The notes under the pieces are model-generated. The model was not told where the DNA came from. It did not search any database and saw only the letters and a list, made by a program, of their open reading frames with translations. Positions 8,197 through 16,592 of a stretch of DNA of 64,000 nt are shown in pieces. The stretch spans positions 4,402,001 to 4,466,000 of the forward strand of contig NZ_RJKE01000001.1 of assembly GCF_003751225.1 (NCBI RefSeq), in the 5' to 3' direction. The position numbers were made by a program, and so were the translations under genes. Numbering within the stretch: the stretch's first letter is position 1; the number at the start of each line of letters is the position of its first letter. The DNA comes from Actinocorallia herbida (lineage in GTDB: Bacteria; Actinomycetota; Actinomycetes; Streptosporangiales; Streptosporangiaceae).

Positions 8197-9165
8197 ATGG
8201 ACGGGCGGAGGATCGTCGTCGTGGGCTACCACGCGGCGGAGCTGCTGGACATCGCGTGCGTCACGTCGGCGTTCGCCGCCGCCAACGTCCGCGCTCGGCG
8301 GCCGCACTACGACACCGTGCTCGCGACGCCGGGCGGAGCGCCGATCACCTGCGGGAGCGGGCTGACGCTGCGGGGGCAGTGCGCCCTGGAGCGCGTCACC
8401 GGGCCGCTGGACACCCTGATCGTCTCCGGTGGCCTGGGGCACGAGGAGGCCGCCGCCGACGCGCGGCTCGTCGGTGATGTGCGCAGGCTGGCCCGGGAGA
8501 GCCGGCGCGTCGCCTCGGTCTGCACGGGCGCGACGGTCCTCGCGGCGACGGGCCTCCTCGACGGGCGGCGGGCGACGACCCACTGGAGCTTCGCCGAGCG
8601 CCTCGCCTCGCGGCATCCCGCGGTCACCGTGGACCCCGACCCGATCTTCATCCGGGACGGCGCGGTGAGCACCGCCGCGGGCGTCATGAGCGCCCTGGAC
8701 CTCACGCTGGCGTTCATCGCCGAGGACCACGGCCCGGCCTTCGCCCGGGACATCGCCCGGCATCTGGTGACGTACCTCCAGAGGCCCGGCAATCAGGCGC
8801 AGATGAGCATCCACACCGCGCCCGCGCCCGTCGGCGACGGCGTGGTGGACGGGGTCGTCGAGCACATAGTCGCCCACCTCCACGAAGACCTGACCGCGGC
8901 CTCCCTCGCCGCCCTGGCCGGTGTGAGCGAACGCCACCTCACCCGGCTCTTCCGCCGCCACACCGGCCTCACCCCCGGCCGCTACGTCCGCCGTGCCCGC
9001 ACTGAGGCGGCCGCCCACCTCCTGTCGGGCACCGCCCTCCCGCTCCCCTCCATCGCCGTCCGCTGCGGCTTCAAGACCCCCGAAACCCTCCGCCAGGCCT
9101 TCACCGACCGCTATGGGCTCTCCCCCAGCCGCTACCGCCACACCCAGTCCCCACCCGAAGACTGA
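8197..9165 (+). CDS. GlxA-family regulator (DJ-1/PfpI domain plus AraC HTH)
   Basis: A 322-residue protein. Residues 1 to about 190 form a class I glutamine amidotransferase/DJ-1-like domain with the nucleophile-elbow-like stretch SVCTGATVLAATGLLDG followed by TTHW. Residues about 220-320 are a double AraC HTH (AALAGVSERHLTRLFRRHTG and IAVRCGFKTPETLRQAF). This family senses small molecules through the DJ-1 domain and usually activates neighbouring catabolic or transport genes. It faces a small membrane protein and is the likely regulator of that divergent pair. Confidence 0.92.
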   Translation: MDGRRIVVVGYHAAELLDIACVTSAFAAANVRARRPHYDTVLATPGGAPITCGSGLTLRGQCALERVTGPLDTLIVSGGLGHEEAAADARLVGDVRRLARESRRVASVCTGATVLAATGLLDGRRATTHWSFAERLASRHPAVTVDPDPIFIRDGAVSTAAGVMSALDLTLAFIAEDHGPAFARDIARHLVTYLQRPGNQAQMSIHTAPAPVGDGVVDGVVEHIVAHLHEDLTAASLAALAGVSERHLTRLFRRHTGLTPGRYVRRARTEAAAHLLSGTALPLPSIAVRCGFKTPETLRQAFTDRYGLSPSRYRHTQSPPED

Positions 9166-9359
9166 CCGCGTGCTCCACCGAGCCGTCCGCCCGCGGCCGT
9201 GGGTTCGGAGACTCAAGCGGCGGAGCTTCATGGGCCGGAGGTCGGCGAGGTCCTGCTCGTCAGAGGAGAAGGCCGAGGGCGGAAGAGGGAGGCGCAGGGC
9301 GAGGAAGGGGTCGGCCGGCGGCTCGGAGGGGTGCCCGTCCTCCGGGCCGCCGGACGTTC

Positions 9360-9878
9360 TCAGGGCGCGGGATCCGCCTTGGGGCGGTTCGGGCGCCAAC
9401 AGGCGGCGAGGAGGGCCAGGCCGCCTCCACCGCCCAGGAGGGCCGCGACGGCCAGACCGGGGAGGCCGTCGAGGGTGAAGCCGATCAGGTGGTCGGCGGA
9501 CCAGCGGCCGGGGCCCAGCGCGCCGAGGGCGCACGCCGCGATGATGATCATCAGGACGTACTCGTAGCCTTCGCCGGGGCGGAAGATGAAGAAGCCGTTC
9601 CTGATGTGGTTGGCGATCAGGGCGACGGTCATCGTGCCGACGACGGCGGCCGCGGCGAGCGCGTTGAGCAGGCCGAGGAGCAGCAGGGCGCCCGCGCCGA
9701 GTTCGGCGAGGGTGGCGAACAGGGCGTGGACGCGTCCAGGGCGGATGCCGATGGACTCGAACCAGCGCGCGGTGCCGGGCAGTTTCCCGCCGCCGAACGC
9801 GTGGTTCCAGCCGTGCGCGAGCATGGTGATGCCGAGGGTGGCGCGCAGCAGGGCCGCGGCGAGGTCGATCTCGATCAT
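9360..9878 (-). CDS. DoxX-family membrane protein
   Basis: A 172-residue protein with four hydrophobic segments and the DoxX signature near the N-terminus (LLRATLGITMLAHGWNHAFG). DoxX proteins are small inner-membrane partners of redox systems. It is the last gene of the long leftward run, seven bases after the ferredoxin reductase, so a link to that electron-transfer system is plausible but inferred. The C-terminus is Pro-rich and basic. Confidence 0.85.
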   Translation of the reverse strand: MIEIDLAAALLRATLGITMLAHGWNHAFGGGKLPGTARWFESIGIRPGRVHALFATLAELGAGALLLLGLLNALAAAAVVGTMTVALIANHIRNGFFIFRPGEGYEYVLMIIIAACALGALGPGRWSADHLIGFTLDGLPGLAVAALLGGGGGLALLAACWRPNRPKADPAP

Positions 9879-9885
9879 CGGCCGG

Positions 9886-11079
9886 TCACCGCCCCGCCTG
9901 CGCGAGTACCGCGGCGCGGTCGGCGCCGGAGGCGACGTGCGCGCGGTACCTGACGAACAGGCCGGGCGCCCCGAAGGACGCGACGCCCCTCAGCACGCCC
10001 CCGGTGAAGTACCCCAGGACGGTGCCCTTCACCGGGCCTCCTTCGAGTCCCTCACCGTGCAGCGTCACCACCTCGTCGGCGGCGCCCGTACGGCCGACCG
10101 TCTGCACCTTCATGCCGAACTGGTCGGACCACACATAGGCGGGTCCCGCAGTCGGCGCTTCGGTGCCGGCGATCCCGCACGCGACGGCCGCGGCCTGGTC
10201 GATCGTGGTCGTCCAGTGCTCGGCCCTGTGGTGGCCCGCCGCGTCGCCGTCCCACCAGGCCGCGGCGTCGCCGACGGCCCACACGTTCTCCGTGCCGACG
10301 ACCCTGCCGGAGGCGTCGCAGGCGAGACCGTCGCGGGTGGTGAGGCCCGTGCCGTCCAGCCAGGCGAGGTCGGGGACCGCCCCGACGCTCACCAGGATCA
10401 CGTCGGCCGTCAGGGTGGCGCCGTCGGCGAGTTCCACCGTGCGGGCGTCCACGAACCGGGCGAACGCCGAGCCGCACAGCAGCTTCACGCCGCCCTCGGT
10501 GAAGAGCCGCGCCGCGAGCCCTCCACCGCGCGGGCCCAGCGCCCGTTCGCACGGCACGGTGCCCGCCTCCAGGACGGTCACCTCGATGCCGCGTTCCGCG
10601 GCGGCGCAGGCCACCTCGGCGCCGATGAACCCGGCCCCGACGATGAGGAGCGAGCGCGCGGTCTCCAGCGCGTCGCGCAACGCGAGCGCGTCGTCGAGGG
10701 TGCGCAAGGTGAACACGCCGGAAGGCTGCTCGGGAAGAGTCCGCGCGACGACGCCGGTCGCGACGACCACGGCGTCCCCGGTGACCGATTCGCCGTCGGC
10801 CAGCTCGACCGTCGTCCCGCGCAGGCCCACGGCCCGCGCACCGAGCCGGGCCGTGACGTCGAGCTCGGCGAGCGCCGAGTCGTCGCGCAGCACGACGCGC
10901 TCGGGCTCCCACTGGCCTTTGAGGATCTGCTTGGACAGCGGAGGCCTGTCGTAAGGCGGGTGGGCTTCGGCGCCGACCAGGGTGATCGGGCCGGTGTGGC
11001 CCTCGGCGCGCAGCCGCTCGATCGTCCTGATCCCGCCGAGGCCCGCGCCGACGACGACCACATGTGCCTGCTTGGCCAT
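9886..11079 (-). CDS. Ferredoxin--NAD(P)+ reductase (FAD-dependent, CamA type)
   Basis: A 397-residue pyridine nucleotide-disulfide-type flavoprotein. An FAD-binding GxGxxG lies near the N-terminus (VVVVGAGLGGIRTIERL) and an NAD-binding one in the middle (LLIVGAGFIGAEVA). The family motif T-x6-AxGD appears as VWAVGDAAAW. It should pass electrons from NAD(P)H to a ferredoxin. With the 3Fe-4S and 7Fe ferredoxins and P450 in the same run it completes a monooxygenase chain. The start MAKQAHVVVV is clear; sequence upstream in frame belongs to the previous gene. Confidence 0.93.
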   Translation of the reverse strand: MAKQAHVVVVGAGLGGIRTIERLRAEGHTGPITLVGAEAHPPYDRPPLSKQILKGQWEPERVVLRDDSALAELDVTARLGARAVGLRGTTVELADGESVTGDAVVVATGVVARTLPEQPSGVFTLRTLDDALALRDALETARSLLIVGAGFIGAEVACAAAERGIEVTVLEAGTVPCERALGPRGGGLAARLFTEGGVKLLCGSAFARFVDARTVELADGATLTADVILVSVGAVPDLAWLDGTGLTTRDGLACDASGRVVGTENVWAVGDAAAWWDGDAAGHHRAEHWTTTIDQAAAVACGIAGTEAPTAGPAYVWSDQFGMKVQTVGRTGAADEVVTLHGEGLEGGPVKGTVLGYFTGGVLRGVASFGAPGLFVRYRAHVASGADRAAVLAQAGR

Positions 11080-11083
11080 CGCG

Positions 11084-11386
11084 TCAGTCCGACGCGGGCA
11101 GCGGCTTGGCGGACTTCTGCGCGACCTCGGCGCCGTTGACGGAGACCGCGTGGTCGCCGCCCATGACGCACAGCAGCTCCACGTCGACCCCGTCGACGGT
11201 GTAGCGCTTACCGAGCAGGACGCCGGAGCCGGCCCCGGCGAGGGCCGGGGACTTGGCGGCGACCTGCTCCTCGGACATGTCGAGCCCGCCGCAGGTGACG
11301 GCGAGGTCGTCCTCGGGGGCCCGGACGACGACCAGGGCGGTCCCGTCCACGGTGCTCCGGAGGGTCTGTCCCACACGCAGCTTCAT
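11084..11386 (-). CDS. Small conserved-looking protein in the P450 operon
   Basis: A 100-residue soluble protein starting MKLRVGQTLRSTVDGTALVV. Two Cys (C32 in VTCGGLDM and C73 in LLCVMGG) and a short basic KRYTVDG strand are notable. It has no membrane segment or known motif. It lies between an aldehyde dehydrogenase and the reductase, only four bases before the reductase start, so it is surely co-transcribed. A role with the redox enzymes is possible; no function is assigned. Confidence 0.75.
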   Translation of the reverse strand: MKLRVGQTLRSTVDGTALVVVRAPEDDLAVTCGGLDMSEEQVAAKSPALAGAGSGVLLGKRYTVDGVDVELLCVMGGDHAVSVNGAEVAQKSAKPLPASD

Positions 11387-11419
11387 CGGGTGCTCCTTCT
11401 TGCCTGTGTACAGGGGGTT

Positions 11420-12910
11420 CTAGCGGGCGACGGTGCCGACGAGCTTCACGTCGAGGTACTCGTCGATGCCCTGGGCGCCGCCCTCGCGGCCGAGGCCGCT
11501 CGCGCCGACGCCGCCGAACGGGGCCGCGGCGCCGGTCGGGTCGATGTCGTTGACACCGACGATGCCGAACCGCAGCGCCTCCGAGACGCGCTGGGCCCGG
11601 CCGAGGTCGGTGGTGTAGACGTAGGAGGCGAGGCCGTATTCGGTGTCGTTGGCCCGCCGGATCGCCTCGTCCTCGTCGTCGAAGGGGATCACCGCGGCGA
11701 CGGGACCGAAGGTCTCCTCGCGGTAGATGCGCATGGTCTCGTCCACGTCGGCCAGGACGGTCGGCGCGTAGAAGGTCCCGGCGTCGAGGCCGTCCTCGGT
11801 GAGGCGGTGGCCGCCGACCAGCAGCCTGGCGCCCTTGGCGACGGCGTCCTCGACCTGCCCGGACACCTTCGCGACGGCGGCCTCGTCCACGAGCGGCCCG
11901 ATCGAGACCCCGGCCCGGTCCCCCGGCCCGGCGGCGAGTTTGCCGACCCGCGCGACGAGTTCCGCGGTGAACGCCTCGATGACGGACCGGTGCACGAAGA
12001 TCCGGTTCGGGCTGATGCACGCCTGGCCGGTGTTGAGGAACTTCACCAGCGCCGCGCCCTTGGCCGCGTGGACCGGGTCGGCGTCGGGGAACACCAGCAT
12101 GGGCGCGTGCCCGCCGAGCTCCATCGAGACCCGCTTCATGGTGGCCGCGGCCCGTGCGCCGAGCAGCTTGCCGACCTCGGTGGACCCGGTGAACGTCAGC
12201 TTCCTGACCTCACGCGCGTCGAGCAGCCTGTCGCCGACGGCCTCGGGACGCGAGGTCGTCACCAGGTTGACGACCCCGGCGGGCAGCCCCGCCTCGGCGA
12301 GGATCTCGAAGACCGCCACCGCGCACAGCGGCGTCTGCTCGGCGGGCTTCAGCACGACCGTGCAGCCCGCCGCCAGCGCGGGGCCCACCTTGCGGGTGAT
12401 CATCGAGATCGGGTAGTTCCACGGCGTGATCGCGGCGACCACGCCCACGGGCTGGCGCAGCACCGTCAACCGCTGGTCGGCCCGCGCCGAAGGGATCGAG
12501 CTGCCATAGACGCGCTTGGCCTCTTCGGCGAACCACGCGAGGAAGCCGAGCGCGTACCTGACCTCGTTGCGGGCCGCCTTGAGCGGCTTGCCCTGCTCCA
12601 GGGTCATCAGCGCCGCGAGGTCCTCGGCGCGCTCGGCCATCAGCGCGTGCGCCTTCCACAGCACCTCGGCGCGCCTGTAAGCGGTCTCCTTGCGCCAGGG
12701 CTCGAAGGCCTCGGACGCGGCGGCGATCGCCCGGTCGGTCTCGGCCGCCCCCGCGTCGGCGGCGGCGCCGATGACCCGGCCGGTCGCCGGGTCGGTGACG
12801 TCGAAGGCCAGCCCGTCGTCGGCGCCCTGCCACTTGCCGTCGATGAACAGGGTCTCCCCGGTCCGCACGCGCTCTCCGATCGACGGTTGCACATCAGTCA
12901 TAGTGTCCAT
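11420..12910 (-). CDS. NAD(P)-dependent aldehyde dehydrogenase (succinate-semialdehyde-type)
   Basis: A 496-residue aldehyde dehydrogenase converting an aldehyde to a carboxylate. It has the active-site Glu in MELGGHAP, the nucleophilic Cys298 in GQACISPNR, and the cofactor region TPWNYP and FTGSTEVGK. GQACISPNR and the C-terminal GREGG end are closest in feel to GabD-like succinate-semialdehyde dehydrogenases. ATG codons at 12910 and 12901 are both possible starts; the first is nearer a purine-rich stretch. It follows the DUF35-thiolase gene and could oxidise an aldehyde released by it or by the P450 chain. Confidence 0.92.
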   Translation of the reverse strand: MDTMTDVQPSIGERVRTGETLFIDGKWQGADDGLAFDVTDPATGRVIGAAADAGAAETDRAIAAASEAFEPWRKETAYRRAEVLWKAHALMAERAEDLAALMTLEQGKPLKAARNEVRYALGFLAWFAEEAKRVYGSSIPSARADQRLTVLRQPVGVVAAITPWNYPISMITRKVGPALAAGCTVVLKPAEQTPLCAVAVFEILAEAGLPAGVVNLVTTSRPEAVGDRLLDAREVRKLTFTGSTEVGKLLGARAAATMKRVSMELGGHAPMLVFPDADPVHAAKGAALVKFLNTGQACISPNRIFVHRSVIEAFTAELVARVGKLAAGPGDRAGVSIGPLVDEAAVAKVSGQVEDAVAKGARLLVGGHRLTEDGLDAGTFYAPTVLADVDETMRIYREETFGPVAAVIPFDDEDEAIRRANDTEYGLASYVYTTDLGRAQRVSEALRFGIVGVNDIDPTGAAAPFGGVGASGLGREGGAQGIDEYLDVKLVGTVAR

Positions 12911-12948
12911 GATCCCCGAGGGTTCCGTCCCGGCGGAAGACCGGCCGC

Positions 12949-14613
12949 TCATGAGTCGGTCCGCAGCAGCAGCACCCCGCTGGGGGTGAGGCCGCCGCTG
13001 CTCACCGCGGCCACCCGGGCGCCGGCGACCTGGCGGTCCCCGGCGTCGCCCCTGAGCTGGGTGATCGCCTCGTGGACCAGGCCCATGCCGTGGGTGCGGC
13101 CGTGCGAGAGCTGGCCACCGTGCGTGTTGAGCGGCAGGACGCCGTCGCGGGCGATGTTCTTGCCGCCGTCGAGGAAGTCCTTGGCCTCGCCGATGCCGCA
13201 GAAGCCGAGCGCCTCGATCCACGACAGGCAGTTGAACGTGAAACCGTCGTACAGTTCGGCGACGTCCACGTCCGACGGCCGCAGATCCGTCCGCGTCCAG
13301 AGGTGCGCGGCCGGGCCGAGCACCTGCGGCTCGTGCGTCGAGGTGCTCTGGTCCCACTCCAGCCGTTCCACGATCTGGGTGCCGACCGCCTCGATCCGGA
13401 CCGGCCGGACCCGCAGGTCCCCGGCGGTCTCGGCGGCCGAGACGACGACCGCGATGGACGCGTCCACCGGGACGTCGCAGTCGAACAGCCCGAACGGCGT
13501 GGTGATCGGCCGGGCGCCGAGGTAGTCGTCCATCGTCATCGGCTCGCGGTAGACGGCCGTCGGATCGAGCGCCGCGTTGGCGCGCTGGTTGAGCGCGATC
13601 CAGCCGAGCGTCTCGCGGGTCGTCCCGTACTTGTGGAAGTGCCGCTGCGCGGTCTGCGCGAGCGTGTGCGCCGCCGACGTGCCGCCGAAGGGCATGGTCC
13701 AGCCCATGTCGCCGGCCGAGCGCCCGCGCGGCGGGGGCGGCATCGCGCCGGTCCGCATCAGGGTCTCCGACGTGGACTGCCAGACCGTCCGGAAGCACAG
13801 GACGTGCCGGGCGAGCCCCGCCGACACCGCGAGCATCGCCGCGATGATCGAGCCGCCGGGCCCGAACGTCTCGCCGCCGCCGTTGAACCAGGTCGGCCGG
13901 ACGCACAGGGCGGCCTCCAGTGCGGTGACTCCGCCCTCGCCCATGCCGTGCTCCAGGCCGCCGCCCGGGTAGGTGGCCAGGCCGTCGATGTCGGCCATGG
14001 TGAGCCCGGCGTCGGCGACGGCCGCGCGGCACGCCTCGACGGTGAGGGCGAGCGGGTCGGTCATCAGCCGCCGCCCGGACACCGACCTGCCGACGCCCGA
14101 CAGGACCGCGTCGTCCTCGAACCTGCGGGTCGTCACGGCGGGCCTGACGAACTCGCGCACCCGCTCGGCGGGCAGCTCGTCCTCGGGCAGCGCCGCGGGC
14201 TCGGCGGGCTGGTCGGGCGCGGGCCGGAAGTTCGGCAGCCACACGTCCTCGACCTGCTCGAAGGCGACCTCCACGGCCATGCCGAGGTACAGGTCCTCCT
14301 CCGCGCAGTCCACCAGCCGGGTGGAGAGCTTGACCCGGGGGTCCTCGTCCAGCGCGACCTGGGCGACGATCACGGGCGAGGGGACCCCCGGGAGCTGGAA
14401 CCGGTGGCTCACCGTGAAGCCGAAGAGCGTGCCGCGGCCGGAGACCTCGCGGACCTCCAGCGCGGCGCTCGGACACGACGGGCACCCCGGCTTGGGCGGG
14501 TGGACGAGGGCCGCGCACGCGGCGCACTCCTTGATCCGGAGGACGCCGTCGGCCCCCGACCGCCAGTAGTAGTCGTTCCAAGGGGTGACGAAGGGGAGCG
14601 GTCGCTCGCTCAT
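12949..14613 (-). CDS. DUF35 zinc-ribbon/OB-fold fused to a thiolase-like (Ltp2-type) domain
   Basis: A 554-residue fusion. Residues 1 to about 140 form a DUF35 domain with a rubredoxin-like zinc ribbon (C30, C33, C44, C47) and an OB-fold. Residues about 170-554 are a thiolase fold. Where thiolases have the acylated Cys this one has FNGGGETFGPGGS, without Cys. It keeps the ELYDGFT and THGGQLSHGRTHG regions of SCP-x/Ltp2-like proteins. In steroid degraders DUF35 and Ltp2 partner in retro-aldol cleavage, so C-C cleavage is the best inference. AGGAGG lies seven bases before the ATG, which overlaps the ferredoxin stop. Confidence 0.88.
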   Translation of the reverse strand: MSERPLPFVTPWNDYYWRSGADGVLRIKECAACAALVHPPKPGCPSCPSAALEVREVSGRGTLFGFTVSHRFQLPGVPSPVIVAQVALDEDPRVKLSTRLVDCAEEDLYLGMAVEVAFEQVEDVWLPNFRPAPDQPAEPAALPEDELPAERVREFVRPAVTTRRFEDDAVLSGVGRSVSGRRLMTDPLALTVEACRAAVADAGLTMADIDGLATYPGGGLEHGMGEGGVTALEAALCVRPTWFNGGGETFGPGGSIIAAMLAVSAGLARHVLCFRTVWQSTSETLMRTGAMPPPPRGRSAGDMGWTMPFGGTSAAHTLAQTAQRHFHKYGTTRETLGWIALNQRANAALDPTAVYREPMTMDDYLGARPITTPFGLFDCDVPVDASIAVVVSAAETAGDLRVRPVRIEAVGTQIVERLEWDQSTSTHEPQVLGPAAHLWTRTDLRPSDVDVAELYDGFTFNCLSWIEALGFCGIGEAKDFLDGGKNIARDGVLPLNTHGGQLSHGRTHGMGLVHEAITQLRGDAGDRQVAGARVAAVSSGGLTPSGVLLLRTDS

Positions 14614-14939
14614 GCGCTTGCCTCCTTGCGCGGCAGGGCCGCGACGAGTTCGTGGTCGGGCAGAGCGTCCGTCGCCATGCCGGACGCGCCACCGAGCGCC
14701 CCCACCTCGATGAAGACCTCCGCGTTGATCCTGGTGTAGGTCCCCCAGTCCTCCGGGAGGTCCTCCTCGTAGTAGATGGCCCCCACGGGGCACACCTGCT
14801 CGCAGGCGCCGCAGTCGACGCACTCGTCGGGCTGGATGTAGGCCATCCGCTCGCCCGGGTAGATGCAGTCGACCGGACAGGCGTCCACACAGGATCTGTC
14901 GAGAACGTCGACACAGGGCTGGGCCACCACATAGGCCAC
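14610..14939 (-). CDS. fdxA: 7Fe ferredoxin (3Fe-4S plus 4Fe-4S)
   Basis: A 109-residue ferredoxin matching the actinobacterial FdxA pattern. C9, C17 and C50 fit the 3Fe-4S cluster, and C21, C40, C43 and C46 fit the 4Fe-4S cluster, with CP dipeptides after both Cys runs. The start is the GTG read as MAYVVAQPC, with GGGAG six bases upstream. It is an electron carrier, probably between the reductase and a monooxygenase in this operon. It overlaps the next gene by four bases. Confidence 0.93.
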   Translation of the reverse strand: MAYVVAQPCVDVLDRSCVDACPVDCIYPGERMAYIQPDECVDCGACEQVCPVGAIYYEEDLPEDWGTYTRINAEVFIEVGALGGASGMATDALPDHELVAALPRKEASA

Positions 14940-14983
14940 GACGCACTCCCCTTCGTCTGTCTTGCTGAGTTGGTGCCGGCGGC

Positions 14984-16351
14984 CTAGAGCTTGGCCGTCG
15001 CGGCGCGGACGGTGACGGGTTCGGCGAGGCGCTGCTCGTCGCAGACAGCCTGCATCCGGGCGATCGTCTCCACCAGGCCCGGTCCGAGCCGCTTTCCGGG
15101 GGTGAAGGTCGCCGGGAGGTGCTTCATCCCGTTGATGATGCCGGTGGTGTCGTAGTGCACCCCGCCGCCGGGCGTGCACACGAAGTCGGGCATCCGGTCG
15201 AGCACCGCGGCGAGCATGATCTTGAACACCGCGCGCGCCACGTTGGACCCGATGCACCGGTGGATGCCGAGGCCGAAGCTGGCGTGCCGGTTGCCCTTGC
15301 GGTCCAGGTGGACGTTGTGCGGGTCCTCGAAGACCGTCTCGTCCCGGTTGGCCATCGCCCACGACAGCCAGATCCGGTCGCCCTCCTCGAACTCCGTCCC
15401 GTTGATGACGCAGCTCTCGGAGATGGTGCGGCCGTCGCCCTGGGCGGGGGTGTAGAACCGGAGGAACTCCTCGGTCGCGCTGTCCAGCAGCGTGTCCCGC
15501 TCCCGGCTCAGCCGGTCGCGCTCCTCGGGGTTCTCCGACAGCCACTCCAGGGCGTGCGCGGTCAGCGCGGTGGTGGTGTCGAACCCTCCGCCGATGAGCA
15601 GCCCGAGCACACCGAAGATCTCGTTGTCGTCCGGCCGGTAGCCGTTGATCTCGACGGTCAGCAGCTCGTGGACCAGGCCGGGCTTGGGGTTGTCCCGGAT
15701 GTCGTAGACGCTCTTCATGAGCGTCACGCCCATCTCCATCTGGAGCTGCCGCACCCGGTCCGCCTCCGGCGTGTTCGGCCGGGTGTAGACGGCGGCGTGG
15801 GTGGGCTCGCAGTAGATGTCCCAGTCCTTGAGCGGCAGCCCCAGCATCGCCAGGGTGAACACCGCCGGGACGATGTTGGCCAGGTCGTCGACGAAGTCGA
15901 TCTGCCCGGACTCGATCTTCTCATCGAGGCAGGCGCGGGTCAGCTCCTCGATGACCGGCTTCCACCGGGCCACCGCCGCGGGCGACAGGTAGGGGTTCAG
16001 GGCCTGCCGGTAGTACCGCTGCTCCGGCGGGTCCATCTCCAGGAAGCCGCCGCGGCGGGCCTGGCCGGCCGGGGGCGGCGGGATGTTGATCCCGCGGTAG
16101 CCCCGCTTGGTGCCGGTGACGTCGTGGTCGTTCGACAGCACATCCGCGCGCCGCGCGATGTCGAACAGCTCCTTGTTGCCGCTGGCGAACCAGTAGCCGT
16201 CGTGCGTGTCGTTCCAGGCGACCGGGCACTTGCCGTGGAACTCCGTGGCGAGCTCCTCGAACTCGACGCGGTACCGCGGCGAGTGCCGGTCCAGGCTGAT
16301 GACGTGCTTCTTGCGCTCCGCGTCCGCGGACCGCTCTTCCTCGGTGCTCAA
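14984..16351 (-). CDS. Cytochrome P450 monooxygenase of the catabolic operon
   Basis: A 455-residue soluble P450. The I-helix reads GGGFDTTTAL (GG-x-DTT form) and the heme loop is FGLGIHRCIG with Cys366; the K-helix EEFLRFYTP gives E-x-x-R. It should hydroxylate the pathway substrate, probably as an early step, using the adjacent ferredoxin and the downstream reductase. Start MSTEEERSADAE is preceded by a GGGAGGAG run. A Pro-rich linker, NIPPPPAGQARRGG, lies in the N-terminal third. The CYP family cannot be assigned by eye. Confidence 0.94.
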   Translation of the reverse strand: MSTEEERSADAERKKHVISLDRHSPRYRVEFEELATEFHGKCPVAWNDTHDGYWFASGNKELFDIARRADVLSNDHDVTGTKRGYRGINIPPPPAGQARRGGFLEMDPPEQRYYRQALNPYLSPAAVARWKPVIEELTRACLDEKIESGQIDFVDDLANIVPAVFTLAMLGLPLKDWDIYCEPTHAAVYTRPNTPEADRVRQLQMEMGVTLMKSVYDIRDNPKPGLVHELLTVEINGYRPDDNEIFGVLGLLIGGGFDTTTALTAHALEWLSENPEERDRLSRERDTLLDSATEEFLRFYTPAQGDGRTISESCVINGTEFEEGDRIWLSWAMANRDETVFEDPHNVHLDRKGNRHASFGLGIHRCIGSNVARAVFKIMLAAVLDRMPDFVCTPGGGVHYDTTGIINGMKHLPATFTPGKRLGPGLVETIARMQAVCDEQRLAEPVTVRAATAKL

Positions 16352-16384
16352 GTCTCTCTCTCCTCCCCCGAGATCGGACGGGGG

Positions 16385-16576
16385 TCAGAACAGGACGACG
16401 GCCTGCTCGGGACAGGAACGGACGGCTTCCTTGGCCTCGCCTTCCAGCTCGGCCGGGACGTCCTCGTGCAGCGCGTACGCGTGGCCGTCCTCGTCGCGCA
16501 GCGCGAACAGCGCGGGCGCGTTCATGGCGCAGAGGGTGTGCCCCTGGCACAGTTCTCCGTCGACGCGAACCTTCAT
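16385..16576 (-). CDS. P450-type 3Fe-4S ferredoxin
   Basis: A 63-residue ferredoxin with the single-cluster pattern C10-x5-C16 ... C55-P. His13 occupies the usual fourth-ligand position, so a 3Fe-4S cluster is expected. Such proteins are the direct electron donors of actinobacterial P450s, and this gene sits 33 bases before the P450 start. GGAGGA precedes the ATG. Confidence 0.93.
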   Translation of the reverse strand: MKVRVDGELCQGHTLCAMNAPALFALRDEDGHAYALHEDVPAELEGEAKEAVRSCPEQAVVLF

Positions 16577-16592
16577 TGGTCCTCCTCCGGGA

